From the NCBI GenBank assembly GCA_022340245.1, contig JAJDOI010000075.1:1-62625 (forward strand): 62,625 bases of DNA. Direction: 5' to 3'. Shown here piece by piece: positions 46,028-56,145 of the stretch (within the stretch, counting starts at the first letter, position 1; every line of letters begins with the position of its first letter). Under the pieces are notes generated by a model. It made no database searches. It was not told where the DNA came from and worked only from the letters and a program-made list of their open reading frames with translations. This stretch comes from Thiogranum sp. Its GTDB lineage: Bacteria; Pseudomonadota; Gammaproteobacteria; DSM-19610. The position numbers and the translations under genes are program-made.

Positions 46028-47497
46028 TCAGGGCCTGCGTCCGTAAATCGTTATCCAATCCTGCAGGCGCTGCTTCTGGTGTTCCTGTACCTGCTCCCAG
46101 CGAAACCGCCAGCGCCAGTTGTCGTCGGTTACACCGGGCACATTCATACGGTGGGCCCCGTCCAGTTCCAGGACGTCCTGCAACGGAATAACGGCCAGCC
46201 GCGCGACCGAGGCCAGCGCCGCCCGCATCAGCAGGGCGGGCATCGGTTCCTGAGAATCACCCAGGTAGTGGCGCAAGGCACCGCGCTCGTGCTCTGACAG
46301 TTCCTGGTACCAGCCCAGCGTGGTGTTGTTGTCGTGCGTACCGGTGTATACCACACCCAGTTCTTCGTGGTTGTGCGGCAGGTAAGGATTGTCGGGCGAA
46401 CCATCAAATGCAAACTGCAGGATCTTCATACCCGGCAGACCGAACGCCTGTCTCAGCGCCGTCACCTCCGGCGTAATCACCCCCAGATCTTCGGCCACCA
46501 GCGGGAGGTCGCCGAACACTTGCTTGAGCACTTCAAAGAAGCTTTCACCGGGCCCCTTGACCCAGCGGCCTTCGACCGCAGTTGCGGCACTGGCGTCGAT
46601 TTCCCAGAAAGCCTCAAAACCGCGGAAGTGGTCGATCCGCACCAGATCAAACATCTCCATCTGCGTGCGAATGCGCTCCAGCCACCAGCCGAAGCCATCG
46701 CGTTTCAGCTCATCCCAGCGGTAGTGCGGATTACCCCAGCGTTGACCGGTAGCCGAAAAATAGTCGGGCGGCACGCCGGCGACCACCTGCAGGTGTCCCT
46801 GCTCGTCGACCGAAAACCATTCACGGTGTGCCCATACGTCAGCGCTGTCGTGGGCGACAAAAATCGGGATATCCCCAAACATCAGAATGCCACGGTCATT
46901 GGCATACTGGCGCAACTGTTTCCACTGGCGATAGAACAGGAACTGCTCGAAGCGAGCCTGGGAGACGGCACCGGCCAGGCGCTTGCGTTCGACATCCAGC
47001 GTGTCGGGATCACGCTGACAGATCGCCGCTGGCCACTTGTACCAGGGCATGCCGCCGTGGGAGTAGTGCAGCGCCTGGTAGAGAGCGAAATCGTCCAGCC
47101 AGCGGGCGTGGTCGCGCGCGAAACGTTTCAACGCACGCCGCTCGTCGTCACCGGCCTTGCGCTGGAAACCGTTGTAGGCGGCCGCCAGACGCACGCGGCG
47201 CTGCGCACCCAGGTCGCCGGACTCGTCCAGCCCGGCACTGTCCAGCCAGCCCTGTTCCACCAGGGCCTGCAGACTGATCAGGCGGAAGTTACCGGCGTGT
47301 ACCGACAGGCACTGATACGGTGAACCATCTTCGTGCGTGGGCCCGAGTGGCAGTGTCTGCCACAGGCCAACGCCGCATTCGGCGAGAAAGTCGACAAAGC
47401 GATACGCTTCGGGGCCAAGGTCACCGTTACCCGGGGAGCCGGGCAGCGACGTCGGGTGCAATAAAACGCCTGCACGGCGTTGGGCGAACAAATCCAT
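46028..47497 (-). CDS. malQ: 4-alpha-glucanotransferase (GH77)
   Basis: A 489-residue GH77 amylomaltase that rearranges alpha-1,4-glucans. It opens RAGVLLHPTSLPGSPGNGDLGPEAYRFVDFLAECGVGLWQTLPLGPT. The nucleophile region is VRIDHFRGF, the acid/base region is LVAEDLGVIT and the third carboxylate is in YTGTHDNNT. Length is normal for the bacterial short form. It lies 23 bases after the GH57 gene on the same strand and should process maltodextrins left by GlgP. Confidence 0.96.
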   Translation of the reverse strand: MDLFAQRRAGVLLHPTSLPGSPGNGDLGPEAYRFVDFLAECGVGLWQTLPLGPTHEDGSPYQCLSVHAGNFRLISLQALVEQGWLDSAGLDESGDLGAQRRVRLAAAYNGFQRKAGDDERRALKRFARDHARWLDDFALYQALHYSHGGMPWYKWPAAICQRDPDTLDVERKRLAGAVSQARFEQFLFYRQWKQLRQYANDRGILMFGDIPIFVAHDSADVWAHREWFSVDEQGHLQVVAGVPPDYFSATGQRWGNPHYRWDELKRDGFGWWLERIRTQMEMFDLVRIDHFRGFEAFWEIDASAATAVEGRWVKGPGESFFEVLKQVFGDLPLVAEDLGVITPEVTALRQAFGLPGMKILQFAFDGSPDNPYLPHNHEELGVVYTGTHDNNTTLGWYQELSEHERGALRHYLGDSQEPMPALLMRAALASVARLAVIPLQDVLELDGAHRMNVPGVTDDNWRWRFRWEQVQEHQKQRLQDWITIYGRRP

Positions 47498-47520
47498 GTC
47501 GTAAAACGTCTCTACCTGCG

Positions 47521-49230
47521 TCAGTTGCGTAGCTGGCCGTGCCTCATAGTACCACCCATTTCCGGCCTACCCGAGCCGCGGGCAAAGGCATGCGCGAGAT
47601 ATTCCGGCGGCTCCTGTCCGAGCAATTGATAGAGGTTGGACAGGTGTAGACGGAACAGCGCTTCAAAGTCACTGACCGAATCCGCTGGATTGTAGTCGCC
47701 AAACCACCAGAACCAGTCGGAGCCTTCACAGATGGCTAGCTGCAACTGCGCGGCCACGATCTGTTCACCGTCGAGTCCGCCCCGGGCCACTGCCTTGTCG
47801 AAGGCGTGCTTGGCATCGCACAGCATGTCCCAGCCGCGATTCTTGTCGGGGTCACCGATCCAGGTGGAGAAAGTGCCGTAGACCCAGGAACCGCTGACCA
47901 TTTGCGACAGGTCGCCGATCTCCACGCCCGCATCCAGGCATTCACTGAAGGTGGACAACTTCAGGGTCGGGTGCGCGGCCAGCTTTTCATACAGGCTGCG
48001 CAGGAAATAGTACCCGTTTTCCGGGAAATGTTCCCAGGCGTTTTCGCCATCGAGAACGATGGGCACGGCGAGGCTGCGCCCCGTATGCGTCGCCGCGATC
48101 CGCTCCAGATTGTGGATCAGGTTCGCCACGGCGTCGTCGGCGTGCCAGGTTGAATAGTTGAAACCGATATCGTCGGAAATATTGTCATCACGGAAGAAAC
48201 ACACCAGCTTGCCGTCGCCGACGCGGTAGCCCTTGAGTACCGCATCGGCAGCGGCCACAGCGCCTTCGCCCTGCGAAGCACGCAGGCTGTTGCGCAAAAC
48301 GGTTTCGCCGCTGGCCGCCCAGCGGAACCCGTATTCCTCCAGCATCTCCAGAGTCGGCTGACTGACGCTGCCTTCGGCGGGCCAGCAGCCGCTTGGCTTG
48401 CCGCGAAAGTACTGCTGAAAGACATTCAGGCCCTCACGGATATGCCAGTCGACGCGCTCGTCACCCTCCGGGTAATGCTCGAAATCAGGCAAGCTCACGC
48501 CCGGCATCGCCTCGCTGGCACTGGAAACATCCAGCATCAGCGGGACAATGGGGTGCGCGTAGGGTGTCACCGACAACTCAACCTGGCCACGAGCGGCCAG
48601 CGCCGCATAGCGGTCGATGACGCCGGACAGCAGCTCGCCGATCAGCACCAGCAACTCGCGCCTGTCGTGCAGGGAGAAATTCCCGCCCTGTTCCTGCCAG
48701 CGCTGCACGCGCAAATCGTTACGCCTGACGGTTTCGCCTATCCAGCCGAGGTGATACCAGAAAATCATGTCGGCGACGAATTGTTCGCTGACATAGTTCA
48801 GATAGTCGCAGTGACCGTTGAACAGCCCCGCCATTTGAGCCAGTCGCTGATACGCCGGAAAACGATCGACGACACGCTGCCGGTTGACACGCAGACAGGC
48901 ATTGATCAGCCCCAACCGCTGCTCCGGGTGTGCCGGCAATACAGGCGCCACCAGTGCTGCGAGCAAGGGATCGCGGATTGCCTTGTGGTCACGCAGATAG
49001 CCACTGACCTGGGCGGCGTAATCATCCAGTTGTTCCAGCAGCACCGGGGCGAAGTTCACCACCGCCTTGGCACCGGGCACGGATTCGAGGTGTGCCGCCA
49101 TGTCAACATAATCCTTGATGGCATGCAGATAGGCCCAGGGCAGCTTGTACTCCCCGCTGATAAGGTCGCAGTATTGCGGCTGGTGCATGTGCCAGCACAG
49201 GACCACCCGCAGCCCGGGCTTATCGGACAT
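47521..49230 (-). CDS. Glycoside hydrolase family 57 protein (alpha-amylase/glucanotransferase type)
   Basis: A 569-residue cytoplasmic enzyme. GH57 signatures: WHMHQPQY (residues 13-20), the nucleophile region CWPAEGSVS and the acid/base region VLDGENAWE, and a C-terminal [11 protein letters not shown]57 includes amylases, branching enzymes and glucanotransferases; the WPAEG type is closer to alpha-amylase/amylopullulanase-like members, but I cannot fix the reaction. It overlaps glgC by 11 bases and precedes malQ, so its substrate is surely glycogen or maltodextrin. Confidence 0.88.
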   Translation of the reverse strand: MSDKPGLRVVLCWHMHQPQYCDLISGEYKLPWAYLHAIKDYVDMAAHLESVPGAKAVVNFAPVLLEQLDDYAAQVSGYLRDHKAIRDPLLAALVAPVLPAHPEQRLGLINACLRVNRQRVVDRFPAYQRLAQMAGLFNGHCDYLNYVSEQFVADMIFWYHLGWIGETVRRNDLRVQRWQEQGGNFSLHDRRELLVLIGELLSGVIDRYAALAARGQVELSVTPYAHPIVPLMLDVSSASEAMPGVSLPDFEHYPEGDERVDWHIREGLNVFQQYFRGKPSGCWPAEGSVSQPTLEMLEEYGFRWAASGETVLRNSLRASQGEGAVAAADAVLKGYRVGDGKLVCFFRDDNISDDIGFNYSTWHADDAVANLIHNLERIAATHTGRSLAVPIVLDGENAWEHFPENGYYFLRSLYEKLAAHPTLKLSTFSECLDAGVEIGDLSQMVSGSWVYGTFSTWIGDPDKNRGWDMLCDAKHAFDKAVARGGLDGEQIVAAQLQLAICEGSDWFWWFGDYNPADSVSDFEALFRLHLSNLYQLLGQEPPEYLAHAFARGSGRPEMGGTMRHGQLRN

Positions 49231-50488
49231 GGTGTAACTCCTGACCCAGCATTTCAGGGGTCACCAGCACCACGCCGCCGGGTGTGACATGGAAGCGTTT
49301 GGCATCCTCCTCGAGGTCCTCCCCGATCACGGTACCGGGCGGCACCAGGCACCCCTTGTCGATAACCGCGTTCTGAATACGGCAGTGGCGCCCGATACGC
49401 ACGTCCGGCAGCACCACGGCGTGCTGCAGCAGCGCAAAGGAATTCACTTTGACATTGGAAAACAGCAGCGAGTGGCGCACGGTAGCCCCGGAAATCACGC
49501 AACCGCCCGAGACCATGGAATCCACGGCAGTGCCGCGCCGGTCTTTGTCGTCGAACACGAACTTGGCCGGCGGCATTTGTTCCTGATAGGTCCAAATCGG
49601 CCAGTCCACGTCGTACAGATTAAGCTCCGGCGTGACACCGATCAATTCAAGGTTCGCCGACCAGAAGGCGTCCACCGTACCTACGTCGCGCCAATAGGCC
49701 TGGCGCCCGCTTTGCGCATCCCGGAAAGGATAGGTGAATACCCGGTACTGATCGATTATGGCGGGAATGATATCGTGACCGAAATCGTGGCTGGAGGCGC
49801 TGTTATCCGCGTCCTTGATCAACTGCTCGAACAGAAAACGCGTGTTGAACACGTAAATACCCATCGAGGCCAGCGCCAGATCGTCGCTGCCCGGCGTGGG
49901 CATGGGGTTTTCGGGCTTTTCGTTGAATTCACGCACCCGGCCGTTTTCGTCGACACTCATAACGCCGAACCCGCGCGCCGCCTCCAGGTCGACTTCCAGG
50001 CAGGCAACCGTCATGTCAGCGGCATTTTCCACGTGCTGGGCGATCATTGGCCCATAGTCCATCTTGTAGATGTGATCGCCGGCCAGGATCAGCACATATT
50101 CGGGGTTATGTGACCGGATAATATCAAGATTCTGGTAAATCGCGTCCGCGGTGCCGGCGTACCAGGAAGACTGGATGCGCTGCTGGGCCGGCAACAGTTC
50201 GACGAACTCGCCGAATTCGCCGCGCAAAAACCCCCATCCGCGCTGGATATGCTGGATCAGGGAATGCGATTTGTACTGGGTCAAAACCCCCACCCGACGG
50301 ATACCGGAGTTCATACAATTTGACAGGGGAAAATCGACAATGCGGAACTTGCCACCGAAAGGAACCGCCGGCTTGGCGCGCCACAGGGTCATCTGCTTGA
50401 GTCGCGAACCGCGTCCACCTGCAAGGATCAAGGCCAGTGTGTCGCGGGTCAGGCGGCTCACAAAGCGCGGCGTGGACACAGAACTCAT
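49220..50488 (-). CDS. glgC: Glucose-1-phosphate adenylyltransferase
   Basis: A 422-residue ADP-glucose pyrophosphorylase, first committed step of glycogen synthesis. The N-terminal catalytic domain has [38 protein letters not shown], the substrate loop [12 protein letters not shown] and FNEKPENP; the C-terminal left-handed helix is at about 300-410. The usual allosteric Arg/Lys region near the N-terminus is present. It opens the minus-strand glgC-GH57-malQ operon and is divergent from glgB. Confidence 0.96.
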   Translation of the reverse strand: MSSVSTPRFVSRLTRDTLALILAGGRGSRLKQMTLWRAKPAVPFGGKFRIVDFPLSNCMNSGIRRVGVLTQYKSHSLIQHIQRGWGFLRGEFGEFVELLPAQQRIQSSWYAGTADAIYQNLDIIRSHNPEYVLILAGDHIYKMDYGPMIAQHVENAADMTVACLEVDLEAARGFGVMSVDENGRVREFNEKPENPMPTPGSDDLALASMGIYVFNTRFLFEQLIKDADNSASSHDFGHDIIPAIIDQYRVFTYPFRDAQSGRQAYWRDVGTVDAFWSANLELIGVTPELNLYDVDWPIWTYQEQMPPAKFVFDDKDRRGTAVDSMVSGGCVISGATVRHSLLFSNVKVNSFALLQHAVVLPDVRIGRHCRIQNAVIDKGCLVPPGTVIGEDLEEDAKRFHVTPGGVVLVTPEMLGQELHHVR

Positions 50489-50596
50489 ACAACTTCCCCT
50501 GTGTAGCGTGACGACTGGTCACTTTTATGGACATGGCTGATCAGCTGGCTGCCTATGTTACCATCTTGGCAGCAATGATAAATTTAACATCTTTGT

Positions 50597-52816
50597 ATGG
50601 ATAGAGACATAGCTTCCATAACGTCGGGAAAATCCACTACGGCGGCGGGCGCCGGCACTCTGGCGCAACCCCTGCAACGGCTCGTCGACGCGCGCCACCA
50701 CGATCCCTTCGAAGTGCTGGGCAGGCACGAGGAGGACGGGCAGTGCCTGCTGCGCGCCTTTCTGCCGCACTGCAGCGAGGTACGGGTGCGGGATCCCGAC
50801 CTCGAACTGCGCCGTATCGAGGGGACCGATCTGTTCGAATGGCGCGGCGACGGCAGCCGGATTGCACAGCATTATCAGCTCACCTGGGTCGATCGCGACG
50901 GCCTGCGGTGGACCGAGTACGATCCCTACTGTTTCGCGCCCGGCATCGCCGACCTCGACCTGCACCTGTTCGGCGAAGGTCGCCACCTGCACGCCTATCG
51001 CATGCTCGGCGCGCATGCCTGCGAGGTGCACGGCGTCAGCGGCACCCGCTTCGCCGTCTGGGCACCGGGCGCCGAGCGCGTGAGCGTCGTCGGCGACTGG
51101 AACCACTGGGACGGCCGCCGCCACGCGATGCGGGTACGCGGCGGCAGTGGGGTTTGGGAGCTGTTTATCCCCGGCGTCGGTGCGGGCAACTACTATAAGT
51201 TCGAAATACGCAACCGGAACGGCGGCACGATCCATATCAAGGCGGACCCCTATGGCCAGGGCTTCGAACAGCGCCCGGGCACGGCGTCGATCATCCAGCA
51301 CCGGAACGGCTTTGACTGGGCCGACCAGGAATGGATGCACGCGCGCGCACAGCGCGACTGGCTGCATGCCCCCATGTCCATCTACGAAGTCCATCTGGGC
51401 TCCTGGCAGCGCGACCCGGTGGGCGGATTCATCGACTACCGCACGCAGGCTGAGTGGCTGGTCAACTATGTCAGAGAAACCGGTTTCACGCATATTGAAC
51501 TGCTGCCGGTTACCGAGCATCCGCTCGACGCGTCCTGGGGATACCAGACAACCGGCTACTTTGCACCGACCAGCCGTTTTGGTACACCGGATGACTTCCG
51601 CTATTTCGTCGACTACTGTCACCGCAACGGCATCGGCGTCATTCTGGATTGGGCGCCCGGCCACTTTCCAAGGGACGATTGGGCACTGGCGCGCTTCGAC
51701 GGCACGCCACTGTATGAACACGAAGACCCGCGGCGCGGCGAACACCGCGACTGGGGCACGCTGATTTTCAATTACGGGCGCAACGAAGTGCGCAACTTTC
51801 TCATCTCCAGCGCCCTCTTCTGGCTGGAAGAGATGCATATCGACGGCCTGCGCGTGGATGCCGTGGCTTCCATGCTGTACCTCGACTATTCACGCGACCC
51901 CGGTGACTGGATCCCCAATGAATACGGCGGGCGCGAAAACCTTGACGCCATCCATTTCCTGCGCCACCTGAACGAAGTAACTCACGCCGAGCAACCCGGC
52001 AGCATGATCATTGCCGAAGAGTCCACCGCCTGGCCGCAGGTGACCCGACCGGTCCACAACGGCGGCCTTGGCTTCAGCATGAAATGGAACATGGGCTGGA
52101 TGCACGATACGCTCGAGTACATGAGCAAGGAGACCGTGCATCGCAAATTTCATCACAGCCAGCTGACATTCAGCGTTCTGTACGCCTTCCATGAGAATTT
52201 CGTACTGCCCTTCTCTCACGATGAAGTGGTGCACGGCAAAGGCTCCATGCTTGACAAGATGCCGGGTGACACCTGGCAACGCTTCGCCAATCTGCGCGTC
52301 CTGTACACCTACATGTACAGCCACCCGGGCAAGAAGCTGTTATTCATGGGCAATGAATTCGCCCAGTACGCGGAGTGGAATTTCGACACCGGGCTGGACT
52401 GGAACCTGTTAAAAAACGAACGGCATGCCGGTGTGAAACAACTGGTACACGATCTCAATCGGCTGTATCGCGAACAACCCGCGCTGCACTACTGCGATTT
52501 CGAAGCGGACGGCTTTCGCTGGATCGACGGCAACGACGCCAATAATTCGCTGTTGAGTTTTTATCGACAGGGCGCCGGCCGAACCGCGGTTGTGATGCTG
52601 AATTTCACGCCGGTGCCCCGCCAGGGGTTCCGTCTCGGCGTGCCTCTGGAGGGTGAGTACCGCCTGTGCCTGAACTCTGACGCCAGTTATTACAGTGGCA
52701 GTAGTATGCCGGTATGGGGCCAGTACCAGACCGAGTCCGTGCCCTGGATGAACCAGCCCCAGTCGATTGTCATCGATATTCCCCCGCTGGCCGGCCTGAT
52801 CCTGCTCAAGACATGA
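50597..52816 (+). CDS. glgB: 1,4-alpha-glucan branching enzyme (GH13)
   Basis: A 739-residue branching enzyme of full length, with an N-terminal CBM48-type pair of domains ([34 protein letters not shown]) before the GH13 barrel. Catalytic residues are Asp in [15 protein letters not shown], Glu in [10 protein letters not shown] and Asp in [12 protein letters not shown]. The C-terminal beta domain ends [11 protein letters not shown]. Divergent from glgC across 108 bases that must hold both promoters. The binding-protein genes follow after 57 bases. Confidence 0.96.
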   Translation: MDRDIASITSGKSTTAAGAGTLAQPLQRLVDARHHDPFEVLGRHEEDGQCLLRAFLPHCSEVRVRDPDLELRRIEGTDLFEWRGDGSRIAQHYQLTWVDRDGLRWTEYDPYCFAPGIADLDLHLFGEGRHLHAYRMLGAHACEVHGVSGTRFAVWAPGAERVSVVGDWNHWDGRRHAMRVRGGSGVWELFIPGVGAGNYYKFEIRNRNGGTIHIKADPYGQGFEQRPGTASIIQHRNGFDWADQEWMHARAQRDWLHAPMSIYEVHLGSWQRDPVGGFIDYRTQAEWLVNYVRETGFTHIELLPVTEHPLDASWGYQTTGYFAPTSRFGTPDDFRYFVDYCHRNGIGVILDWAPGHFPRDDWALARFDGTPLYEHEDPRRGEHRDWGTLIFNYGRNEVRNFLISSALFWLEEMHIDGLRVDAVASMLYLDYSRDPGDWIPNEYGGRENLDAIHFLRHLNEVTHAEQPGSMIIAEESTAWPQVTRPVHNGGLGFSMKWNMGWMHDTLEYMSKETVHRKFHHSQLTFSVLYAFHENFVLPFSHDEVVHGKGSMLDKMPGDTWQRFANLRVLYTYMYSHPGKKLLFMGNEFAQYAEWNFDTGLDWNLLKNERHAGVKQLVHDLNRLYREQPALHYCDFEADGFRWIDGNDANNSLLSFYRQGAGRTAVVMLNFTPVPRQGFRLGVPLEGEYRLCLNSDASYYSGSSMPVWGQYQTESVPWMNQPQSIVIDIPPLAGLILLKT

Positions 52817-52873
52817 AAACCCGGCCAGAGGGGCTAAACTTCGAGACAGGGCAGCGACGGACAAGCCACGCAT

Positions 52874-53767
52874 TTGAACCTGCATAGCACCACGGCATGG
52901 CGAAAATTCCAGCGGCATTTATGTGTCGCCATTGCCTTGGTATGCAGCGCCACTTGTTCAGCGGACGACAAGACCCCCCTGGTTTTCGGGGTTTTCCCTT
53001 ACCTGCCCACAGCACAACTGGAGCAGATCTACGCGCCGGTGGCCGCCGATTTGTCCATTGCCACGGGACGCGAGGTGCAGCTGCGCACCCGTCCGTCCTT
53101 CGATTTGTTCAGGGAAGAGCTGGTTCAAAAGCGTTATGACCTGGTGTTCATCCAGCCATTCGCCTATGCGCAGGTCGCCAGCGCGAACGGCTACCGCTCT
53201 GTCGCCCATCCGGCGGAAGCCCTGAAGGCGATATTCGTCGTACGCAGCGACAGCGACATCCGCGAGTTCAAAGACCTGCGCAACTCGACCGTCGCCATGC
53301 CGCCCAAGGGGGCGGCAGTCAGCCTGCTGGGCAGGCAGGCACTGACCCAGTACGGCCTGGTTCCGGGCACCGATATCCGGCTGACCTACCAGAACAACCA
53401 CGCCGCCTGTTTGCGCGCCGTACTCATACGCAAGGCCGCGGCCTGCGTTACCGCAGCGCCGCCACTGCAGATTTTCACGCAACGCACCGGCATGATCTTC
53501 CGCGTATTGGCCCACAGTGACCCGATACCCGGTTCGACTTTTGCGGTCCACGAGCGTCTGCCGGCAGCCATGCGCTCAGCGATCGCCAGGCGCATCGTTT
53601 CCTGGGACCAGTCAGCCGCGGGCAAAGTCCTGCTTGAATCGCTCAAGCTGTCGCCCTTCGTCAACAGCAGCGACGAGGACTACCTGCCCGTGCGAGAGAT
53701 ATTGCGCACAATCAACCAGAAGGATCACCGGAACAGTAAAGGGAGCTACTCAGATGCGCCAGACTGA
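52874..53767 (+). CDS. PhnD-like periplasmic binding protein, copy 1
   Basis: About 297 residues. A signal peptide (LCVAIALVCSATCSADD, cleavage at about 29-30) leads into a PhnD/SsuA-type binding fold: FGVFPYLPTAQLEQIYAPVAADLSIATGREVQLR, YDLVFIQPFAYAQVA and GAAVSLLGRQAL. His176, Cys179 and Cys191 form an HxxC-x11-C pattern (NHAACL, AAACVTA) shared with copy 2. No transporter genes are adjacent; a sensor kinase is, so a sensing role is likely. The start TTG 52874 is tentative, with a poor ribosome binding site. It overlaps copy 2 by 14 bases. Confidence 0.85.
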   Translation: MNLHSTTAWRKFQRHLCVAIALVCSATCSADDKTPLVFGVFPYLPTAQLEQIYAPVAADLSIATGREVQLRTRPSFDLFREELVQKRYDLVFIQPFAYAQVASANGYRSVAHPAEALKAIFVVRSDSDIREFKDLRNSTVAMPPKGAAVSLLGRQALTQYGLVPGTDIRLTYQNNHAACLRAVLIRKAAACVTAAPPLQIFTQRTGMIFRVLAHSDPIPGSTFAVHERLPAAMRSAIARRIVSWDQSAAGKVLLESLKLSPFVNSSDEDYLPVREILRTINQKDHRNSKGSYSDAPD

Positions 53768-54623
53768 CTCGCGCTGGTATCTTGCCAGCGCTGTCTCGAC
53801 GGCGCTGCTGCTGTTAACGGCGACACTCGCGCTTGCCGACGGCGACAACGACAGTCTGACCTTCGGCGTATTCCCCTATCTGCCGACCACCAGGATGGAA
53901 CAGATTTTCGCCCCCATCGCCGCCCGTTTCGGTGAACTGACCGGGCGGCCGATCAGGTTGCGCAGCCGGCCCGATTACGCGCGGTTCCGCGAACAGGTGA
54001 AGCAACAGGCCTATGACATTCTGTTTGTCCAGCCCTTTGACTATGTACGCGTCGCCGCGCCCAACGGCTATATCCCCCTGGCGCGCTGGGTCGCTACTGA
54101 TGAAAGCGACGATCGCGGCGACCTGAGCGCAATCATGGTCGCGCGCCCGGATGCGGGCATCGAAAAGCTGCAGGACCTGCAAGACCGCACCGTTGCCGTT
54201 CCCAATCTGGACGCGGCCGTTAGCCTGCTGGGAAGGTATGCGCTGAGAAACCAGGGTGTGAACGCCCACATTCGTTCCGCCGGCAATCATCTCGCCTGCC
54301 TGCAACAGGTGCAGGTGAAGCGCGCCGCGGCCTGCATCACCGCATGGCCGCCGGTGAAACTGTTCGAACAGAAAAACGGCGTGAAATTCAAGCTCGTCTA
54401 CCAGACCCGCATCATTCCCTCCTCGCTGTTTGCCGTGCAACGGCGCATACCGGCCGAGCAGCTCAAACTGCTGCGAAAGGAGCTGCTTTCCTGGCGGAAA
54501 GCTGACCCGGCAACCGCGGTCTACCTATCCGAAGGTGCCTGGACTCGCCTGTATCCCGCGACAGACAAGGATTACGACATTGTCAGGGAGATCTGGACAC
54601 AACTCGAAACCGGGAGTCCCTGA
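53754..54623 (+). CDS. PhnD-like periplasmic binding protein, copy 2
   Basis: A 289-residue paralogue of the preceding protein. A signal peptide (SAVSTALLLLTATLALADG, cleavage at about 29) is followed by FGVFPYLPTTRMEQIFAPIAARFGELTGRPIRLR, YDILFVQPFDYVRVA and AAVSLLGRYAL. His179, Cys182 and Cys194 repeat the HxxC-x11-C pattern of copy 1 with the same spacing. GGGAGC lies before ATG 53754. It ends two bases before the kinase gene. The close likeness of the pair points to a duplication followed by divergence. Confidence 0.87.
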   Translation: MRQTDSRWYLASAVSTALLLLTATLALADGDNDSLTFGVFPYLPTTRMEQIFAPIAARFGELTGRPIRLRSRPDYARFREQVKQQAYDILFVQPFDYVRVAAPNGYIPLARWVATDESDDRGDLSAIMVARPDAGIEKLQDLQDRTVAVPNLDAAVSLLGRYALRNQGVNAHIRSAGNHLACLQQVQVKRAAACITAWPPVKLFEQKNGVKFKLVYQTRIIPSSLFAVQRRIPAEQLKLLRKELLSWRKADPATAVYLSEGAWTRLYPATDKDYDIVREIWTQLETGSP

Positions 54624-54625
54624 AC

Positions 54626-56098
54626 ATGTCGTTGAAGTACCGCATTGCCCTGGTGATATTTGTTCTCGAGGCACTCATGATGACCGCGGTGCTATGGCAG
54701 ACACTCGGTCATGCCATCGATTCGTCCAACCGCCAGATCAAGGCCACTGAACAGGCGGCGCTCGATATCGTCAGCAACATCGCCCGTGTGGCTTTGCTCG
54801 ACGAAGACTTTGACCGCGTGCAGGGATACATTGAGAAACTGCCCAGGAACCCGAACATTCTCAAAGCCCTGCTCGTAGACGAGCGCGATATCGTTGTGGC
54901 CAGCAGCACCTTCGCGGACCTGGGCGAAACGCTGCCGCCACTGCGAGACAGCAACACCGATCACTGGAGCACGCTGGCACTCAGCAACCCCGCCGGCGAT
55001 CTGGGGGTGCTTGCCGTGCAGTTCTCCGACCAGGCGCGTCTGGCCAGCTACCGTGGCGCGCTCAACCAGGGCATCACCATCGCCGCCATCGGCATGAGTC
55101 TGATCGCCGTTTTCGGTGTTGGCTTCGGCTATCTTCTCACCCTGCGGCTGCAACGCCTGGCACACGCAACGGAAGAGATTTCCCGGGGCAACTACAGCGT
55201 GCGCACCGGCCTGCGCGGCCGCGACGAGATTGCCCGCGTCGGCGCCGCCTTCGACAAGATGACCCGGATCATTGCCGCAGAGCGCCAGGCCCTGGCTGAC
55301 GCCAACCGCGAACTCGACAATCGCGTCAAGGCCCGCACCCGCGACCTCGAGCAAGCCAACCTCGAACACAAGGCCTTTGCCTACGCCATCTCGCACGATC
55401 TGCGCGCACCGCTGCGCACGCTGAGCGGTTTTTCGCGGGCCCTGTCCGAGGACTACGCGGAGCAACTCGACGACACCGCAAAGGACTACCTGAGCAGAAT
55501 TCAGAACGGCGCACAGTCCATGGGCGAGTTGATCGAGGGCCTGCTCAAACTCTCGCGTGTCAGCCAGGCGGAAATCAACCATGAGCCACTGGACCTGAGC
55601 GCTTTGTGCAATGAACTGGTCGACGAGCTGCGCCGACAGGAGCCGGAACGCAATGTCGTGACAGATATTCAACCCGAAGTTCACGCAGAGGGCGATCGCC
55701 ATCTGTTGCGCGACGTGCTGAGTAACCTGATCGGGAATGCCTGGAAATTCACCTCCAAAGAGGCCCAGGCACGGATTCATTTCGGCACCCGGCAGACAAA
55801 CGGCGCCACCGTTTACTACGTTGAGGACAACGGCGCGGGATTCGACCCGAGTTATGCGGACAAACTGTTCACACCGTTTCAGCGACTGCATCACGCCCGG
55901 GATTTCCCCGGCGCCGGCATCGGCCTTTCAACCGTACGGCGTATTATTCAGCGCCACGCCGGCTGCCTGTGGGCCAGCAGCGGCGCAGGCGGCGGCGCGA
56001 CTTTCTATTTCACCTTACAAAGCCCGCGCCCGGACGGAGTCGCCGAGAATGATGCCGTGACCCAAGACTTGAATTCTGCCGCCGCCGGGCCTATGTAA
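54626..56098 (+). CDS. Sensor histidine kinase next to PhnD-like binding proteins
   Basis: A 490-residue kinase. TM1 is at about 7-27; the periplasmic domain at about 28-147 (RVALLDEDFDRVQGYIEKLP and LLVDERDIVVASS suggest a dCache/PAS-like fold); TM2 at about 148-172; HAMP at about 173-225; a coiled-coil linker (ANRELDNRVKARTRDLEQANLEH); H-box AYAISHDLRAPLRTL (His257); N-box NLIGNAWKFT; G-boxes EDNGAGFD and GAGIGLSTV. The DHp type is like phytochrome-family kinases. No response regulator is adjacent. It starts two bases after copy 2, so one operon is nearly certain. Confidence 0.93.
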   Translation: MSLKYRIALVIFVLEALMMTAVLWQTLGHAIDSSNRQIKATEQAALDIVSNIARVALLDEDFDRVQGYIEKLPRNPNILKALLVDERDIVVASSTFADLGETLPPLRDSNTDHWSTLALSNPAGDLGVLAVQFSDQARLASYRGALNQGITIAAIGMSLIAVFGVGFGYLLTLRLQRLAHATEEISRGNYSVRTGLRGRDEIARVGAAFDKMTRIIAAERQALADANRELDNRVKARTRDLEQANLEHKAFAYAISHDLRAPLRTLSGFSRALSEDYAEQLDDTAKDYLSRIQNGAQSMGELIEGLLKLSRVSQAEINHEPLDLSALCNELVDELRRQEPERNVVTDIQPEVHAEGDRHLLRDVLSNLIGNAWKFTSKEAQARIHFGTRQTNGATVYYVEDNGAGFDPSYADKLFTPFQRLHHARDFPGAGIGLSTVRRIIQRHAGCLWASSGAGGGATFYFTLQSPRPDGVAENDAVTQDLNSAAAGPM

Positions 56099-56145
56099 TT
56101 AATTGAGCGCACAATTCAAAGACGCCAGGCCGGGAGGATGCCGCC

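Noticed and set aside
52874-54623. Phosphonate or phosphite ABC importer.
   Set aside because: Only the binding-protein type is present; no permease or ATPase is nearby and a kinase follows instead.
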